The notes: a model not told the origin generated them from the sequence alone. A DNA stretch of 64,000 nucleotides from CAVRXZ01 sp963773035 (GCA_963773035.1 CAVYZX010000001.1:124001-188000), one strand, 5' to 3'; shown: positions 1 to 8,731, counted from the first letter of the stretch. Made by a program: numbers and translations.

Positions 1-307
1 ACGTAATCTTCAGGTTATCGGTCCGCATCGTGCCGTGGCCAACGACGACGCCGTCCTCGAAGGAGATGAATCCGCGATCAGTGTTATCGCACAGGGTAAA
101 GAAAGTATCGCGTCCGGCCAGGGCGAACGTCCCGTTCTGCTGTCTCACCAAACCGCGGCGCGAATCACCTCCATCCAGAGGATCGACGCCCATCCAATAT
201 CCCTGGAAGAGTCTTGACGTATTCTTCCCCGGTGGTTGCGCCCACAGGCGCACGGCGAGCAACAGTCCTAAAGAGACAACGATCGAAAGAATCACGTTAC
301 GTCGCAT
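1..307 (-). CDS. secreted protein of unknown function, 3' end outside window
   Basis: I read an open frame on the minus strand from ATG at 305-307 to the window edge (102 codons, no stop). An AGGGAGG ribosome binding site lies at 314-320 with 6 nt spacing, which fixes the start. The first ~24 residues form a typical signal peptide (basic MRRN, hydrophobic core, cleavage after AQ). The mature part contains YWMGVDPLDGGDSRRGL and repeated short Gly/Asp motifs, ending at the edge in GTMRTDNLKI. I do not recognise a family. The protein is probably exported. Because only its N-terminus is present, no function is proposed. Confidence 0.6.
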   Translation of the reverse strand, partial: MRRNVILSIVVSLGLLLAVRLWAQPPGKNTSRLFQGYWMGVDPLDGGDSRRGLVRQQNGTFALAGRDTFFTLCDNTDRGFISFEDGVVVGHGTMRTDNLKIT

Positions 308-360
308 GTACTGCCTCCCTTCAGTCGCCACGGAGGACGGCTGCGGAGATTATTGGCCAG

Positions 361-388
361 CTGGAACGGCTGGAGGGGCTGGAGGGTC
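361..388. repeat. short 9-bp-unit repeat (GGCTGGAGG type)
   Basis: The stretch between the first two genes holds about three degenerate copies of a 9-bp unit, GGCTGGAGG. The same unit family recurs at 37341-37375 and 44033-44062. Nothing else is recognisable between 310 and 438. Confidence 0.5.
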
Positions 389-438
389 ACACTTCCGAAG
401 CTATTTGTCGCTGAAAAACCACGGCTGTCGCAGTCGCG

Positions 439-981
439 TCATGACGCAAGTGGGGCGTCATACACCAACTGAAGCCTTGGGTTGTCCACAAGACCCAAAG
501 TAGCCACATCTTCGCATTCCAGATGCAGGGCCAGCGCTTGTTTCAGATTGTCGAACACTTCATCCAGAGTATTTCCCTGGGTCACGACGGCCAGTTCTAA
601 GCACTCCGCAACATAGGTCGCTCGATCCCTTTGGATCACTGCGTGAATCGTTTCGCGACGCGATGTTGAAGCCGACCGGCTGACGCTCGAAGGCTCAGCT
701 GTCTTTGTCGAAGTCTTCCGTGCCGGTTGGGAGACTGGTGTCGCCTTCCTGTGCGCCGACAACACCTGGTACCGTCCGCGGCCTACCCTGCGGAAATAGT
801 CCAACTTGTGCTGGTGATTATTCGGAGCATTCACACAGCATCGGCTCACGACATGAGTCCTGACCGAACTTTCATTCAGGTGAGGAAGTTCACTGACAAC
901 CTCGTCGACACCGAATGTCCAATCGTCTCGTCCGGATGCGATCTCGTTAGCCACTCTGAGTACTTCCTCATGTACATACAT
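439..981 (-). CDS. HicB-like antitoxin domain fused to an N-terminal winged-helix-like domain
   Basis: The 180-residue protein has two parts. Residues ~1-75 (starting MYVHEEVLRVANEIA) look like a small winged-helix/HTH domain ending in GRGRYQVL. After a Ser/Thr-rich linker (~76-110), residues ~111-180 match the HicB fold: HAVIQRDRATYVAECLEL followed by GNTLDEVFDNLKQAL and ALHLE. HicB proteins neutralise HicA mRNA-cleaving toxins and usually repress their own operon. No hicA-like ORF (about 60-80 residues, dsRNA-binding fold) lies next to it, so this may be a solitary regulator. The start is supported by GGAG 6 nt upstream. The DNA-binding role of the N-terminal part is inferred. Confidence 0.7.
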   Translation of the reverse strand: MYVHEEVLRVANEIASGRDDWTFGVDEVVSELPHLNESSVRTHVVSRCCVNAPNNHQHKLDYFRRVGRGRYQVLSAHRKATPVSQPARKTSTKTAEPSSVSRSASTSRRETIHAVIQRDRATYVAECLELAVVTQGNTLDEVFDNLKQALALHLECEDVATLGLVDNPRLQLVYDAPLAS

Positions 982-1000
982 GTGCCGCTCCGCTGCAAAT

Positions 1001-1035
1001 ACTTGAGAATTACTTGATAATCACATTTGTCAAGT
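1001..1035 (-). promoter_or_regulatory. putative promoter and operator of the HicB-like gene
   Basis: Read on the minus strand there is TTGACA (1028-1033) and, after a 15-bp spacer, TAATTC (1007-1012), a plausible sigma-70 pair about 30 bp before the HicB start. Three ACTTGA half-sites overlap it: direct repeats at 1001-1006 and 1012-1017 (11-bp period) and an inverted copy at 1030-1035. This is the arrangement expected of an autoregulatory operator. Inference only. Confidence 0.35.
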
Positions 1036-1090
1036 GCTCAGCTTGCTGTGGGCTTTGACAGCTTCGGCGGGTCGGCCTGTCGAGCACGCC

Positions 1091-1170
1091 GCACCAAGCA
1101 CGCGGTCGGGCATTCGGCACCAAGCACCCAGCACCGGCACCTAGCACCGAGCACCCAGCACCAAGCACTT
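1091..1170. repeat. degenerate heptamer tandem repeat GCACCNA
   Basis: About eight copies of a 7-bp unit (GCACCAA, GCACCCA, GCACCGA and variants) fill the gap between the HicB-like gene and the 3' end of the amidase. It belongs to the set of 7-9-bp repeats seen at many gene borders in this window. Confidence 0.7.
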
Positions 1171-1172
1171 CT

Positions 1173-2663
1173 TTAGTCGAGTAGTGTGGGTCTTCGCTTC
1201 CTGGCGACCTGCGTCGCCTGCTCGAACGCGTAAGCGAGCTTCAGCACGTCGAGGTCGCGGCGATGGCGGCCGACGATCTGCAAACCAATCGGCAATCCAC
1301 TCGGCGTGAACCCGCACGGCACCGAAATCGCCGGCAGCCCGGTGAGGGTGATCGCGTAGCACGTCGCCATCCAGTCGATGTATGTGTCCATTCGCACGCC
1401 GTTGATCTCTCTGACCCATTCGACGTCGACCGGGAACGGCGCAACTTGCGAGACGGGCAATACCAGAAACTCGTAGCGCTCGAGAAATGTCTGAACGCGC
1501 CGAGACAGGTCCGCCCGCTCCTCCTCCGCCCGCGCAACGTCGGCGGCTGTGAGTTTCAGTCCTTGTTCGACGTTCCAAATCACCGTGCCCTTCATCAGAG
1601 CCCGGTGCTGTCGGTAATCCGCGCCTCTATCCTGTGCGAACGCCCAGGCTCGAAGAGTCTGGAACACTTCATCAGCGCCGCTGACGTCGGGCTCTCCGTC
1701 TTCGACGATGCATCGCAGATTCTCGAAGATGGGGCGCGCCTGGTCGCACACCTCGGTGACGATCGGCTCTACCGGATACCGTCCAAGATTGCGGCTCCAG
1801 GCAATCCGTGCGCCGGTCCAGTCGCGTCCAAGCGGACCGCGGAAGAGCGAACCGGGCTCGTTGATGGCGGTCGGGTCACGTGAATCAGGGCCGGCCATGA
1901 CCGAGAGCAGGAGCGCGACGTCGCGAACGGAGCGCGCAATTGGGCCGTCAACCGAAAGGTCGAATTTGAGGGTTTGAGGACTCGAGAATGTGAGGACTTG
2001 AGAATTGTCCGATCTGGAAGCGATAGGTTGCGGGCGCCAGACCGGGACGCGGCCGATCGACGGTCGGAATCCGACAACGCCGCAGAAACTCGGCGGGTTG
2101 CGGAGCGACCCGCCGAGGTCGCTTCCGTCTGCCAACGGCGTCATGCCGCAGGCCACCGAAACCGCGGCCCCGCCGCTGCTGCCGCCGCATGTTTTCGTCA
2201 GGTCGTAAGGATTCTTCGTCGGCCCGAAGACCGGATTGAACGTCTGCGATCCTGCACCGAATTCTGGTGTGTTGGTTTTGCCGATGATGATGGCGCCTGC
2301 AGATTTCAGGCGCTCGACGAGAAGCGCATCCTCTGTCGGAATGTTGCCCTGGTAGATCGGCGATCCATAGGTGGTGCGAATACCGGCCGTGGGAACTAGA
2401 TCCTTGACCGCGTGCGGAAGGCCGTGAAGCGGTCCGACCGGATCCGAACCGCCCAGACGCTCGTCGGCTTTCTTGGCCTGCTCAATCAACTCGTCTTCGT
2501 CCAGCAGCGTGCAGATGGCGTTGACCTGTGGATTGATCCGCGCGACTTGTGCGAGACATGCCGTCATGAGCTCGACGGTCGACAGCTTGCGCGTGCGAAT
2601 CAGTCGGGCCAGGTCGACGGCGTCGCTGAAACAGATGTTCGTTTTAGAGAGGGCGGTTGCCAA
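1173..2663 (-). CDS. amidase signature family hydrolase
   Basis: The 496-residue protein has the amidase-signature fold, which hydrolyses amide bonds with a Ser-cisSer-Lys triad. Visible residues are Lys87 in HAVKDL, the Ser pair 162/163 in CGGSSGGAA and the nucleophile Ser186 in GSDLGGSLRNP. The start is a TTG at 2661-2663 preceded by GGAAGG; an in-frame stop two codons upstream excludes a longer protein. Length fits the family. Unusual is a stretch at about residues 216-234 (SRSDNSQVLTFSSPQTLKF), just before the conserved DLSVDGPIARSV, that is encoded by a short tandem repeat. The substrate cannot be deduced. It lies 28 bp downstream of the cytochrome/PQQ gene on the same strand and may be co-transcribed. 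Confidence 0.9.
   Translation of the reverse strand: MATALSKTNICFSDAVDLARLIRTRKLSTVELMTACLAQVARINPQVNAICTLLDEDELIEQAKKADERLGGSDPVGPLHGLPHAVKDLVPTAGIRTTYGSPIYQGNIPTEDALLVERLKSAGAIIIGKTNTPEFGAGSQTFNPVFGPTKNPYDLTKTCGGSSGGAAVSVACGMTPLADGSDLGGSLRNPPSFCGVVGFRPSIGRVPVWRPQPIASRSDNSQVLTFSSPQTLKFDLSVDGPIARSVRDVALLLSVMAGPDSRDPTAINEPGSLFRGPLGRDWTGARIAWSRNLGRYPVEPIVTEVCDQARPIFENLRCIVEDGEPDVSGADEVFQTLRAWAFAQDRGADYRQHRALMKGTVIWNVEQGLKLTAADVARAEEERADLSRRVQTFLERYEFLVLPVSQVAPFPVDVEWVREINGVRMDTYIDWMATCYAITLTGLPAISVPCGFTPSGLPIGLQIVGRHRRDLDVLKLAYAFEQATQVARKRRPTLLD
1962..2008 (-). repeat. 8-bp-unit tandem repeat inside the amidase coding sequence
   Basis: On the minus strand the amidase gene carries about five degenerate copies of an 8-bp unit of the TTCTCAAG/TCCTCAAA type. 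They remain in frame and encode about 16 extra residues in a loop before the conserved DLSVDGP segment. Composition and periodicity match intergenic repeats elsewhere in the window, which suggests an insertion into the gene. Confidence 0.6.
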
Positions 2664-2691
2664 TGCTTAACCTTCCGCTGATCGCCACAGC

Positions 2692-4578
2692 TTACTTTGC
2701 TGGCGCGAATGCGAGCAGCACGTTACCAGGCATGCCGCCGAACCGTGGATAGCCCGAGTTCACGAAGAGCATGCCGCCGACGACGACTGGGCCGGGGCCG
2801 TCGATCGATCCGCCACGGCCTTTCACGCCGTTCACGGCATCGTAGTCGCGAACCGTGTCGACATCCCAAATCACCTGACCGTCGCGCGTCGAGAAAGCTC
2901 TCAGGTGACCGTCGAGCGATCCGGAGAACACGACATCGGGGATCGCCGTCACAGCCGCTGATTGCGCCGGACTGCAGCTGGGATTCGAACCACAGATGCG
3001 GGCTGGCGCCGCGACCCACGCTTTTTCACCGGTCTCGAGGCTGAGCGCGGCAAGTCCGCCGCCGACCGTGGGATCGAGACCCGCCCGCGGGGCTTCCGGC
3101 GAATCGGCGCTGGTTCTCCTTACTCGCGCGACATCCGAGACGGCTGCATAGACTTGACGACCGTCGCTGGCCATTCCCCATTGAACGCCGCCGGTCACTC
3201 CGCCTTGCCCCACGCGAGTCTGCCAGACGATCTCCCCTTGACGATCCGGATCGAATGCCGTGACCACCCCGGACTTCTGGCCGGCAAGGACCAGGTCGCG
3301 GCCACCAGCGCTCCGGACCAGAAGGGCCGACGAACCGAAATCAAAATCGGGCCCGTTCTCTTGCGGACAGTTCGGACCCTTGTCGCCACATGACGAGTTG
3401 TACGCGTCGCCGCTAGTCACCTGCCTGGTCCACGCCACGCGGCCGGTCTTCACCTCGATGGCCATGACGGCATCGCTCGTGTTCGTGGCTGGCGTGGAAT
3501 AGTTGTCTCCGGTCGTGACATAGAGCAGGCTGCGCTTCACGTCGAGAGTCGGTGACGCCCAGACGCCCGCGCCGGAAGGCCCCCATTGCGGTGTTCCGAT
3601 GCGATTGGCTCCGGTCGGCTTGGGATCTTCGGCGATCGTGTATCTCTTCCAGACGAGCGATCCGTCCCGGACTCGCAAGGCACTCACGCTGCCGCGGAAC
3701 GTGCAGCACGGATAGGCTGGACCGGTTGCACGAGTCTCCTCCCACGACGCCGCCGGCACGAACACGACTCCGTCGTGGGCAACCGCGGCGCCGGTCAGGC
3801 GCGTGGCTTCGTGCTCTTCGACCTTCTTCCGCCAGAGCAGCTTGCCGGTTTCCGCGTCGAGCGCATAGAACCAGCCCACTTGATCGCTGAACAGAAGAGT
3901 GTGCCGGCGACCGAGCGGCACCGCAAGGATCGCCGATCGGACCGGGCCGTTCGCCTGGAACGTCCAGTGCAGGCAGCCCGATTCGACGCTCAGGGCATGA
4001 ACCACTCCGCTCGCGCTGCCGACGAACAGCACCCGGTCCAACACGGTCGGCTGCGCGAACGCTGTGATGTCGCCGTCGAACGCGAACGCCCATTTCAACT
4101 CGAGTCGTCGAACGGCATCGGCCGTCAGGCCGGCCACATCGCCGGGCTGGAAGCGAGTGTTCGCGTCAGATGGACTCCAACCGTTCCATTGTGCTCTTGG
4201 TCGCACCGCGATCTGGACGGTGCGGTTCGCACAGAAGGCGGCCGGTGGCGGCGTCGGGTCGGTGGCTGTCGCCGTTCCAACGTACGCGGCAACGGCCTCA
4301 CGCTCCTCGCGGCGCAGGGGATAGGCGATGCTCATCATGGCGCCGAAATCGAGTGTTCGAAGAACCCGAGCTGCGGACATCTTCTTCAGCGTGTCGCGAT
4401 GCGGGATTCTCGGACTCACGAGATCGTGGCAGCCGGCGCAGCGCTCGCGGTAGATGGCCTCGCCAGACACCTGCGCCGATGCCGTCGCGGCGTCTTCATG
4501 CCATACGAGGAGAACAAACGCAGTCAGCGCGAACGCTCTCGCGAGAGGGCTGGACGTCACGTTCCTTACTTGCCACAT
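2692..4578 (-). CDS. secreted cytochrome c-PQQ beta-propeller dehydrogenase-like protein
   Basis: The 628-residue protein starts at ATG 4576-4578, chosen because GGAGG lies 7 nt upstream; a longer GTG-started frame exists but is unlikely. It has a signal peptide (~1-36), a mono-heme cytochrome c domain with CAGCH at 47-51, then an eight-bladed PQQ/quinoprotein propeller (~115-628) with GSASGVVHALSVESGCLHW blades and a vicinal Cys-Cys (CCTFRGS), as in quinoprotein alcohol dehydrogenases and polyvinyl-alcohol dehydrogenase. It probably oxidises an alcohol in the periplasm and passes electrons to the fused heme. A paralogue lies at 42037-43854 with the same order. The substrate is unknown. It faces the divergent cytochrome gene at 4640. 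Confidence 0.85.
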   Translation of the reverse strand: MWQVRNVTSSPLARAFALTAFVLLVWHEDAATASAQVSGEAIYRERCAGCHDLVSPRIPHRDTLKKMSAARVLRTLDFGAMMSIAYPLRREEREAVAAYVGTATATDPTPPPAAFCANRTVQIAVRPRAQWNGWSPSDANTRFQPGDVAGLTADAVRRLELKWAFAFDGDITAFAQPTVLDRVLFVGSASGVVHALSVESGCLHWTFQANGPVRSAILAVPLGRRHTLLFSDQVGWFYALDAETGKLLWRKKVEEHEATRLTGAAVAHDGVVFVPAASWEETRATGPAYPCCTFRGSVSALRVRDGSLVWKRYTIAEDPKPTGANRIGTPQWGPSGAGVWASPTLDVKRSLLYVTTGDNYSTPATNTSDAVMAIEVKTGRVAWTRQVTSGDAYNSSCGDKGPNCPQENGPDFDFGSSALLVRSAGGRDLVLAGQKSGVVTAFDPDRQGEIVWQTRVGQGGVTGGVQWGMASDGRQVYAAVSDVARVRRTSADSPEAPRAGLDPTVGGGLAALSLETGEKAWVAAPARICGSNPSCSPAQSAAVTAIPDVVFSGSLDGHLRAFSTRDGQVIWDVDTVRDYDAVNGVKGRGGSIDGPGPVVVGGMLFVNSGYPRFGGMPGNVLLAFAPAK

Positions 4579-4605
4579 GGGGAAACCTCCAACTAACCGG
4601 GGGGT

Positions 4606-4611
4606 AGTATA
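4606..4611 (-). promoter_or_regulatory. possible -10 element in the divergent promoter region
   Basis: The 61-bp gap between two divergent genes contains TATACT on the minus strand (28 bp before the start at 4578), which overlaps TATAAG on the plus strand (4608-4613). No good -35 element accompanies either, so this is only a weak candidate. Confidence 0.25.
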
Positions 4612-4639
4612 AGATGGCTGGGCGGAGGTCCGGTTCGAC

Positions 4640-5071
4640 ATGCTCCTGACCGTGCTCGTCGCGTTTGTCGCCACGTTGTTCGCTCAACAAGCCCCGCCGG
4701 CCTCGCCGACCGTTACGCTCGACTACGATTACTTCAAGACCCGCGTTCAACCGATTTTCCTGAACAAGAAGCCAGGCAACGCACGGTGCTACGTCTGTCA
4801 CCGCGGGACCGGCGCGGGCATCGGATATCTGCAAGTTCTCTCGCCTGGCGCCACCACGTGGGACGAAGAGCAGTCGAGGAAAAACTTCGACGCAGTCAGA
4901 CGGTTCGTGGTAGCCGGTGCGCCGACCAGGAGCCGACTGCTGATGCACCCGCTTGCCGAAGAAGCCGGCGGCGACGAGTTCCACGGTGGAGGGCGACACT
5001 GGACGTCACAGGACAATCCGGAATGGAAGATTGTCGCCGCTTGGGTAAGCGGGCAAGCTGGAACCAGATAG
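4640..5071 (+). CDS. secreted mono-heme cytochrome c-like protein
   Basis: The 143-residue protein has a signal peptide (~1-15, MLLTVLVAFVATLFAQQ) and one heme-binding CYVCH motif at about residues 50-54. The layout resembles the planctomycete-type cytochrome c (PSCyt1) domain: FKTRVQPIFLNKKPGNARC before the heme site and SRLLMHPLAEEAGGDEFHGG after it. GGAGG lies at 4624-4628, 11 nt before the ATG. The next gene begins 28 bp downstream and the two probably form an operon. A role as periplasmic electron carrier is inferred. Confidence 0.75.
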   Translation: MLLTVLVAFVATLFAQQAPPASPTVTLDYDYFKTRVQPIFLNKKPGNARCYVCHRGTGAGIGYLQVLSPGATTWDEEQSRKNFDAVRRFVVAGAPTRSRLLMHPLAEEAGGDEFHGGGRHWTSQDNPEWKIVAAWVSGQAGTR

Positions 5072-5099
5072 CGACGTTTGTTGCAGGAGGCCTGACATC

Positions 5100-6122
5100 A
5101 TGGTTGTGACTCGAGCGCTCCGAAATCTCACGGCGATTGCTGTCCTCGTCCTGGCAACGACGTTGACCGCCGCGGATGGAAAGGTCCGCATCGTCCAGAC
5201 CAACAGCGCGGGCGACAACGTGCACCTGATCGACCCCGCTACTAATAAGGTGGTCGGCGAGATCAAGGACATCGAGGTGAATCACGGAGCGGCGGCCGCT
5301 CCCGATGGGAGCCGCCTCTATTTCACGAACGAAGCTGAGCACACGCTCGACTTCGTCGACGCGAAGACGCTCAAAGTGACCAAACGGGTTCCGTTGAGCG
5401 GCCGTCCCAACAATGTGTCCATCTCGAAAGACGGACGCAGAGTGTATGTCGCGATCGCGCAGGCGCCCGGCGCCGTCGACGTGATTGACACGGCGTCGCA
5501 AACGCTGGCCAAGACGATCCCGATCGAAGGGGCAGGGCACAACACCTACGTCACGCCTGACGGCAAGTTCGTGGTTGCGGGCTCGGTTGCCGGACGAACG
5601 TTGACGGCGATCGACAGCAAGACCGAGGAGATCTCCTGGGTGATGAAGTTCAACGGCGGCGTTCGGCCGATCACCTTCGAGACCAACCCCGACGGCTCGA
5701 CGAAACGGATGTTCGTCCAGATTTCCGACTTTCATGGATTCGCCGTCGTCGACTTCGCGACGCACCAGGAACTGTCGCGCGTGACGCTGCCGGATCTGCC
5801 CGGGGTGACCAAGAGCACCAACATTCAGGGATCACCTTCTCACGGCATCGGCATTACGCCAGACGGAAAGACGTTGTGGGCGACCAGCAAGTGGTATCAC
5901 TTCGTGGCGGCCTTTTCGATGCCGGACCTCAAGCCCCTCGGCATCGTCCCGGTCGGCCACCACCCCGACTGGCTCACGTTCAGCCCGGACAGCAAGACCG
6001 TCTATGTGGCGTGTGCGGGTTCGAATCTCGTCAGCGCGGTTGACGTGAAGACACTCAAAGAAGTGACGCGGATCGCCGTCGGCCAGGTGCCGAAGCGCAA
6101 CATTACGGCGACACTGCAGTAG
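5100..6122 (+). CDS. secreted YVTN-type beta-propeller repeat protein
   Basis: The 340-residue protein has a signal peptide (~1-24) followed by a seven-bladed YVTN/surface-layer-type propeller. Blades show the repeated pattern of DGxRxYV and VDVIDTAS, for example ISKDGRRVYVAIAQAPGAVD, TPDGKFVVAGS and SPDSKTVYVACAGSNLVSAV. AGGAGG 7 nt before the ATG supports the start. Such proteins are secreted binding or enzyme scaffolds; the ligand is unknown. It follows the small cytochrome with a 28-bp gap. Downstream, a purine/pyrimidine-rich repeat separates it from the convergent TonB receptor. Confidence 0.8.
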   Translation: MVVTRALRNLTAIAVLVLATTLTAADGKVRIVQTNSAGDNVHLIDPATNKVVGEIKDIEVNHGAAAAPDGSRLYFTNEAEHTLDFVDAKTLKVTKRVPLSGRPNNVSISKDGRRVYVAIAQAPGAVDVIDTASQTLAKTIPIEGAGHNTYVTPDGKFVVAGSVAGRTLTAIDSKTEEISWVMKFNGGVRPITFETNPDGSTKRMFVQISDFHGFAVVDFATHQELSRVTLPDLPGVTKSTNIQGSPSHGIGITPDGKTLWATSKWYHFVAAFSMPDLKPLGIVPVGHHPDWLTFSPDSKTVYVACAGSNLVSAVDVKTLKEVTRIAVGQVPKRNITATLQ

Positions 6123-6135
6123 TCGTAGGCACGAC

Positions 6136-6288
6136 GGGCGGGAAGGGCAGGAGGGGCGGGAAGGGCAGGAAAGGCAGGAAGGCGATGGCCTTTCCCCTTC
6201 CAGCCTCTCCCGCCCTTTCTGCCCCTCCCGCTCCGTCCTTCCCACCCCTGCCCTTCCAGCCCATCCCGCCCCTCCAGCCTCTCCCGCC
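6136..6288. repeat. polypurine then polypyrimidine repeat between convergent genes, with G-quadruplex motif
   Basis: The gap between the YVTN gene and the TonB receptor is filled by 9-bp units of GGGCRGGAR type (6136-6183) followed by the complementary C/T-rich type (6187-6288). A core stem, GGAAAGGC paired with GCCTTTCC, joins the halves. The first 21 bases have four G-runs with short loops, a canonical G-quadruplex pattern. It could terminate transcription from both sides; this is inferred. Confidence 0.6.
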
Positions 6289-6289
6289 C

Positions 6290-8623
6290 TCAGAAGTGCG
6301 TCGTCAGTCCAACCCGAACTGTTCTAGGAAATCCAGGAGAAATGTTGGTGTTGCTGTCTGCGTTGGTGTAGTACGTCGCGTTGAACAGATTCTCGACGTT
6401 GACCTGCAGCCGCAGATCCTTGGTTAATCCGAAGAACACCGCCGCGTCTGCTCGGGTGTAGCCAGGCAGCGTGACGGTGTTGTCGATCGCCGCAAACATG
6501 TCGGTTCGGTAGAGGGCGCCGACTCCGGCTCCCAGCCTCGGCAGGATCTGATAGTTGTTCCACAGCGAGAAGGTGTGGTGCGGCACCTGACCTACCTGCG
6601 CTCCCGCTGGCGCCGCAGTCGTGGCGCTCGTCACGAACGCATCCTGATACGCGTATCCGCCGGCGATCGTCCATCCTGGTGCCAGCCGTCCGTTCAGGCC
6701 TAACTCGTAACCGTTCGTTCGCTGACTGCCGGTCTGCACGATGCGCGTGGGATCGTTGGGATCGGTCGCCCGTGTATTGGTGCGGTCGAGTCGATACACG
6801 GACGTCGTCAACGCCAAGGCGGGGCTGACGTCCCACTTGAACCCGAGCTCGTAGTTCGTGAATTTTTCAGGTTCGACCTGCTCGGTGATGACGGTCAGCG
6901 ACGAGAACTGGTCGCCTGAGCTCGGCAGATAGGACACCGTGTAGCTCCCGTAGACCGACATCGGAGTGATTGGCTTGTACACCACGCCCGCTCGTGGCGA
7001 CACGAGATTGTCCACGCGGTCCAACGTGTCGCCGTTCCGGTTGTTGTGATACTCCAGGTCGAAGCGATCGAATCGCAGTCCGGCGACCACGTCGACGTGG
7101 CGCGAGAGCTCGATCTGATCCTGCGCGTACGTCGCCGCGAGGTTGGTCTGTACGTGATTGTCGGCGTCCGTCGCGCTTTGCCGGTAGGTGACGGGCGTTG
7201 CGATTGTCGGGTTCGCGTACGGCACCAGAATCGAAACCGCCGTGTTGTTGAAGAACCCCGTGTTCCGGAAGTTGTCGGTGAGCTGTCGGCCGAACTCGGC
7301 ACCCGCAAGCAACGTGTGGCGGATGGTGCCGGTCGAGGCCGCATAAGTGAAGTCCGTCTGATTGAAGACGTTTAACCGGTCCGTGGCATTGTTGTACGCG
7401 GTAAGGGCGACCTGGTTCTTGTTGGGGGTCACGGCGCCGGGTACGTAGTTCTGATATCCGCGATCGTAGTCGCCAAGCAAAGTGTGGTTGCGAATCGTCA
7501 CGGCGCCTGAGCGGCGTTCCACCGTTGCCGACGCCATGTTCACGTCCGCGCGGACATGACTGTCGTTCGGGTTGCCATAGAACGTCGCAATATCGACGTC
7601 GGCCGGTCTGCCCTGAAACGAGGTGATGCCGCGGTCCGCAGTCCGGCCGTCGTGCAGATATTCGTAGCCGAGCGTGATCTTGGTTTTGTCGCTGGCGAGG
7701 AACGTGACTGTCGGGCTGATGCCGTAGCGCTCGAGATTCACCGAATCGCGGAAGCTGTCCGAGTTCTCGTACACGCCATTCAGTCGAAATGCGACCTGGT
7801 TGTTGAACGCATGGCCCAGATCGGTGGCGAATCGTCTGTTCTCGAAAGATCCCGCCTGCAGCGTCACCTCGTGGAGTGGCATGAAGACGGCTTCTTTCGT
7901 GACCCGGTTGATCACGCCGCCTCCGCCGCCACGCCCGAACACCATGGCGTTGGGGCCCTTGAGGGCTTCGAGGCGATCCAGGTTATAGAGGTCGCGATAG
8001 TACTGAACGTCGTCTCGCACGCCGTTGACGAAGAAGTCCGCCGACGAGCTGTTGCCACGGATGATGACCTGATCTCGATTGTTCTCGCCTTGATGAACCG
8101 AGATGCCCGGCACGTAGCGGACGACATCGCCGACGCTCATCATGAGCTGGTCTTTGACCAGTTCTTTTGTGACGACGGTAATGGACTGCGGGACATCGCG
8201 CAGGGGAGTGAGCGTCTTGGTGGCGCTGAGGACAGCGGGCACCTGATAGCCAGCCGGCGCGTTTACGGTGACGGTGTCTCGGAACCCGGCGACTTCCAGG
8301 ACGAACTCGCGAGAATCAGAGCCGTTCGGTTGCGCGCTGAGAGCCTGAGTCCGTTCGACGAAGCCGTCTGAAGCGATCTTGATGGTGTAAGAACCCGGAT
8401 CCAGCGCCAGGACGAACTGTCCGCGCTGATCGGTGACCGCCGAGGGCCCGGTTGCCTGACCCGTGGGCACGGCCGCGATCCTTGCGCCCGCAATGGGCGC
8501 TCGCGTCGAGTCGAGAACCGTTCCTTGAAATGTGAATGGTTTTGGTGACGCTGTTGCCTGACCGGCGATGAGGGGTAGTGGAAGAGCGAGAAGTGAAACG
8601 ACGAACAGCCACAGACGGCGCAT
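6290..8623 (-). CDS. TonB-dependent siderophore-type outer-membrane receptor
   Basis: The 777-residue protein has a signal peptide (~1-21), an N-terminal carboxypeptidase-regulatory-like/CNA-B beta-sandwich (~30-113, FQGTVLDSTRAPIAGARI), a plug domain (~130-240, with LRDVPQSITVVTKELV and DQVIIRGNSSSADFFVNG typical of FhuA-type siderophore receptors) and a 22-stranded beta-barrel ending in the C-terminal Phe of VRVGLTTHF. GGGAGA upstream supports the ATG at 8621-8623. It imports a large ligand, probably a ferric siderophore, using TonB energy; no TonB/ExbBD genes are nearby. A Fur-box-like palindrome lies about 170 bp upstream. Confidence 0.9.
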   Translation of the reverse strand: MRRLWLFVVSLLALPLPLIAGQATASPKPFTFQGTVLDSTRAPIAGARIAAVPTGQATGPSAVTDQRGQFVLALDPGSYTIKIASDGFVERTQALSAQPNGSDSREFVLEVAGFRDTVTVNAPAGYQVPAVLSATKTLTPLRDVPQSITVVTKELVKDQLMMSVGDVVRYVPGISVHQGENNRDQVIIRGNSSSADFFVNGVRDDVQYYRDLYNLDRLEALKGPNAMVFGRGGGGGVINRVTKEAVFMPLHEVTLQAGSFENRRFATDLGHAFNNQVAFRLNGVYENSDSFRDSVNLERYGISPTVTFLASDKTKITLGYEYLHDGRTADRGITSFQGRPADVDIATFYGNPNDSHVRADVNMASATVERRSGAVTIRNHTLLGDYDRGYQNYVPGAVTPNKNQVALTAYNNATDRLNVFNQTDFTYAASTGTIRHTLLAGAEFGRQLTDNFRNTGFFNNTAVSILVPYANPTIATPVTYRQSATDADNHVQTNLAATYAQDQIELSRHVDVVAGLRFDRFDLEYHNNRNGDTLDRVDNLVSPRAGVVYKPITPMSVYGSYTVSYLPSSGDQFSSLTVITEQVEPEKFTNYELGFKWDVSPALALTTSVYRLDRTNTRATDPNDPTRIVQTGSQRTNGYELGLNGRLAPGWTIAGGYAYQDAFVTSATTAAPAGAQVGQVPHHTFSLWNNYQILPRLGAGVGALYRTDMFAAIDNTVTLPGYTRADAAVFFGLTKDLRLQVNVENLFNATYYTNADSNTNISPGFPRTVRVGLTTHF

Positions 8624-8731
8624 AAGTTCTCCCTGACATTGCGCCGTGGGGCCCCGCTCCTTACAATGCCGGAGTCGGATGCGTCGGCGCGCAAGCGTTG
8701 ACAGGTCTCCCTCGGGACCGGCGTTCGACCA

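Noticed and set aside
1091..1170. CRISPR-like array
   Set aside because: Units are 7 bp, degenerate and contiguous, with no spacers.
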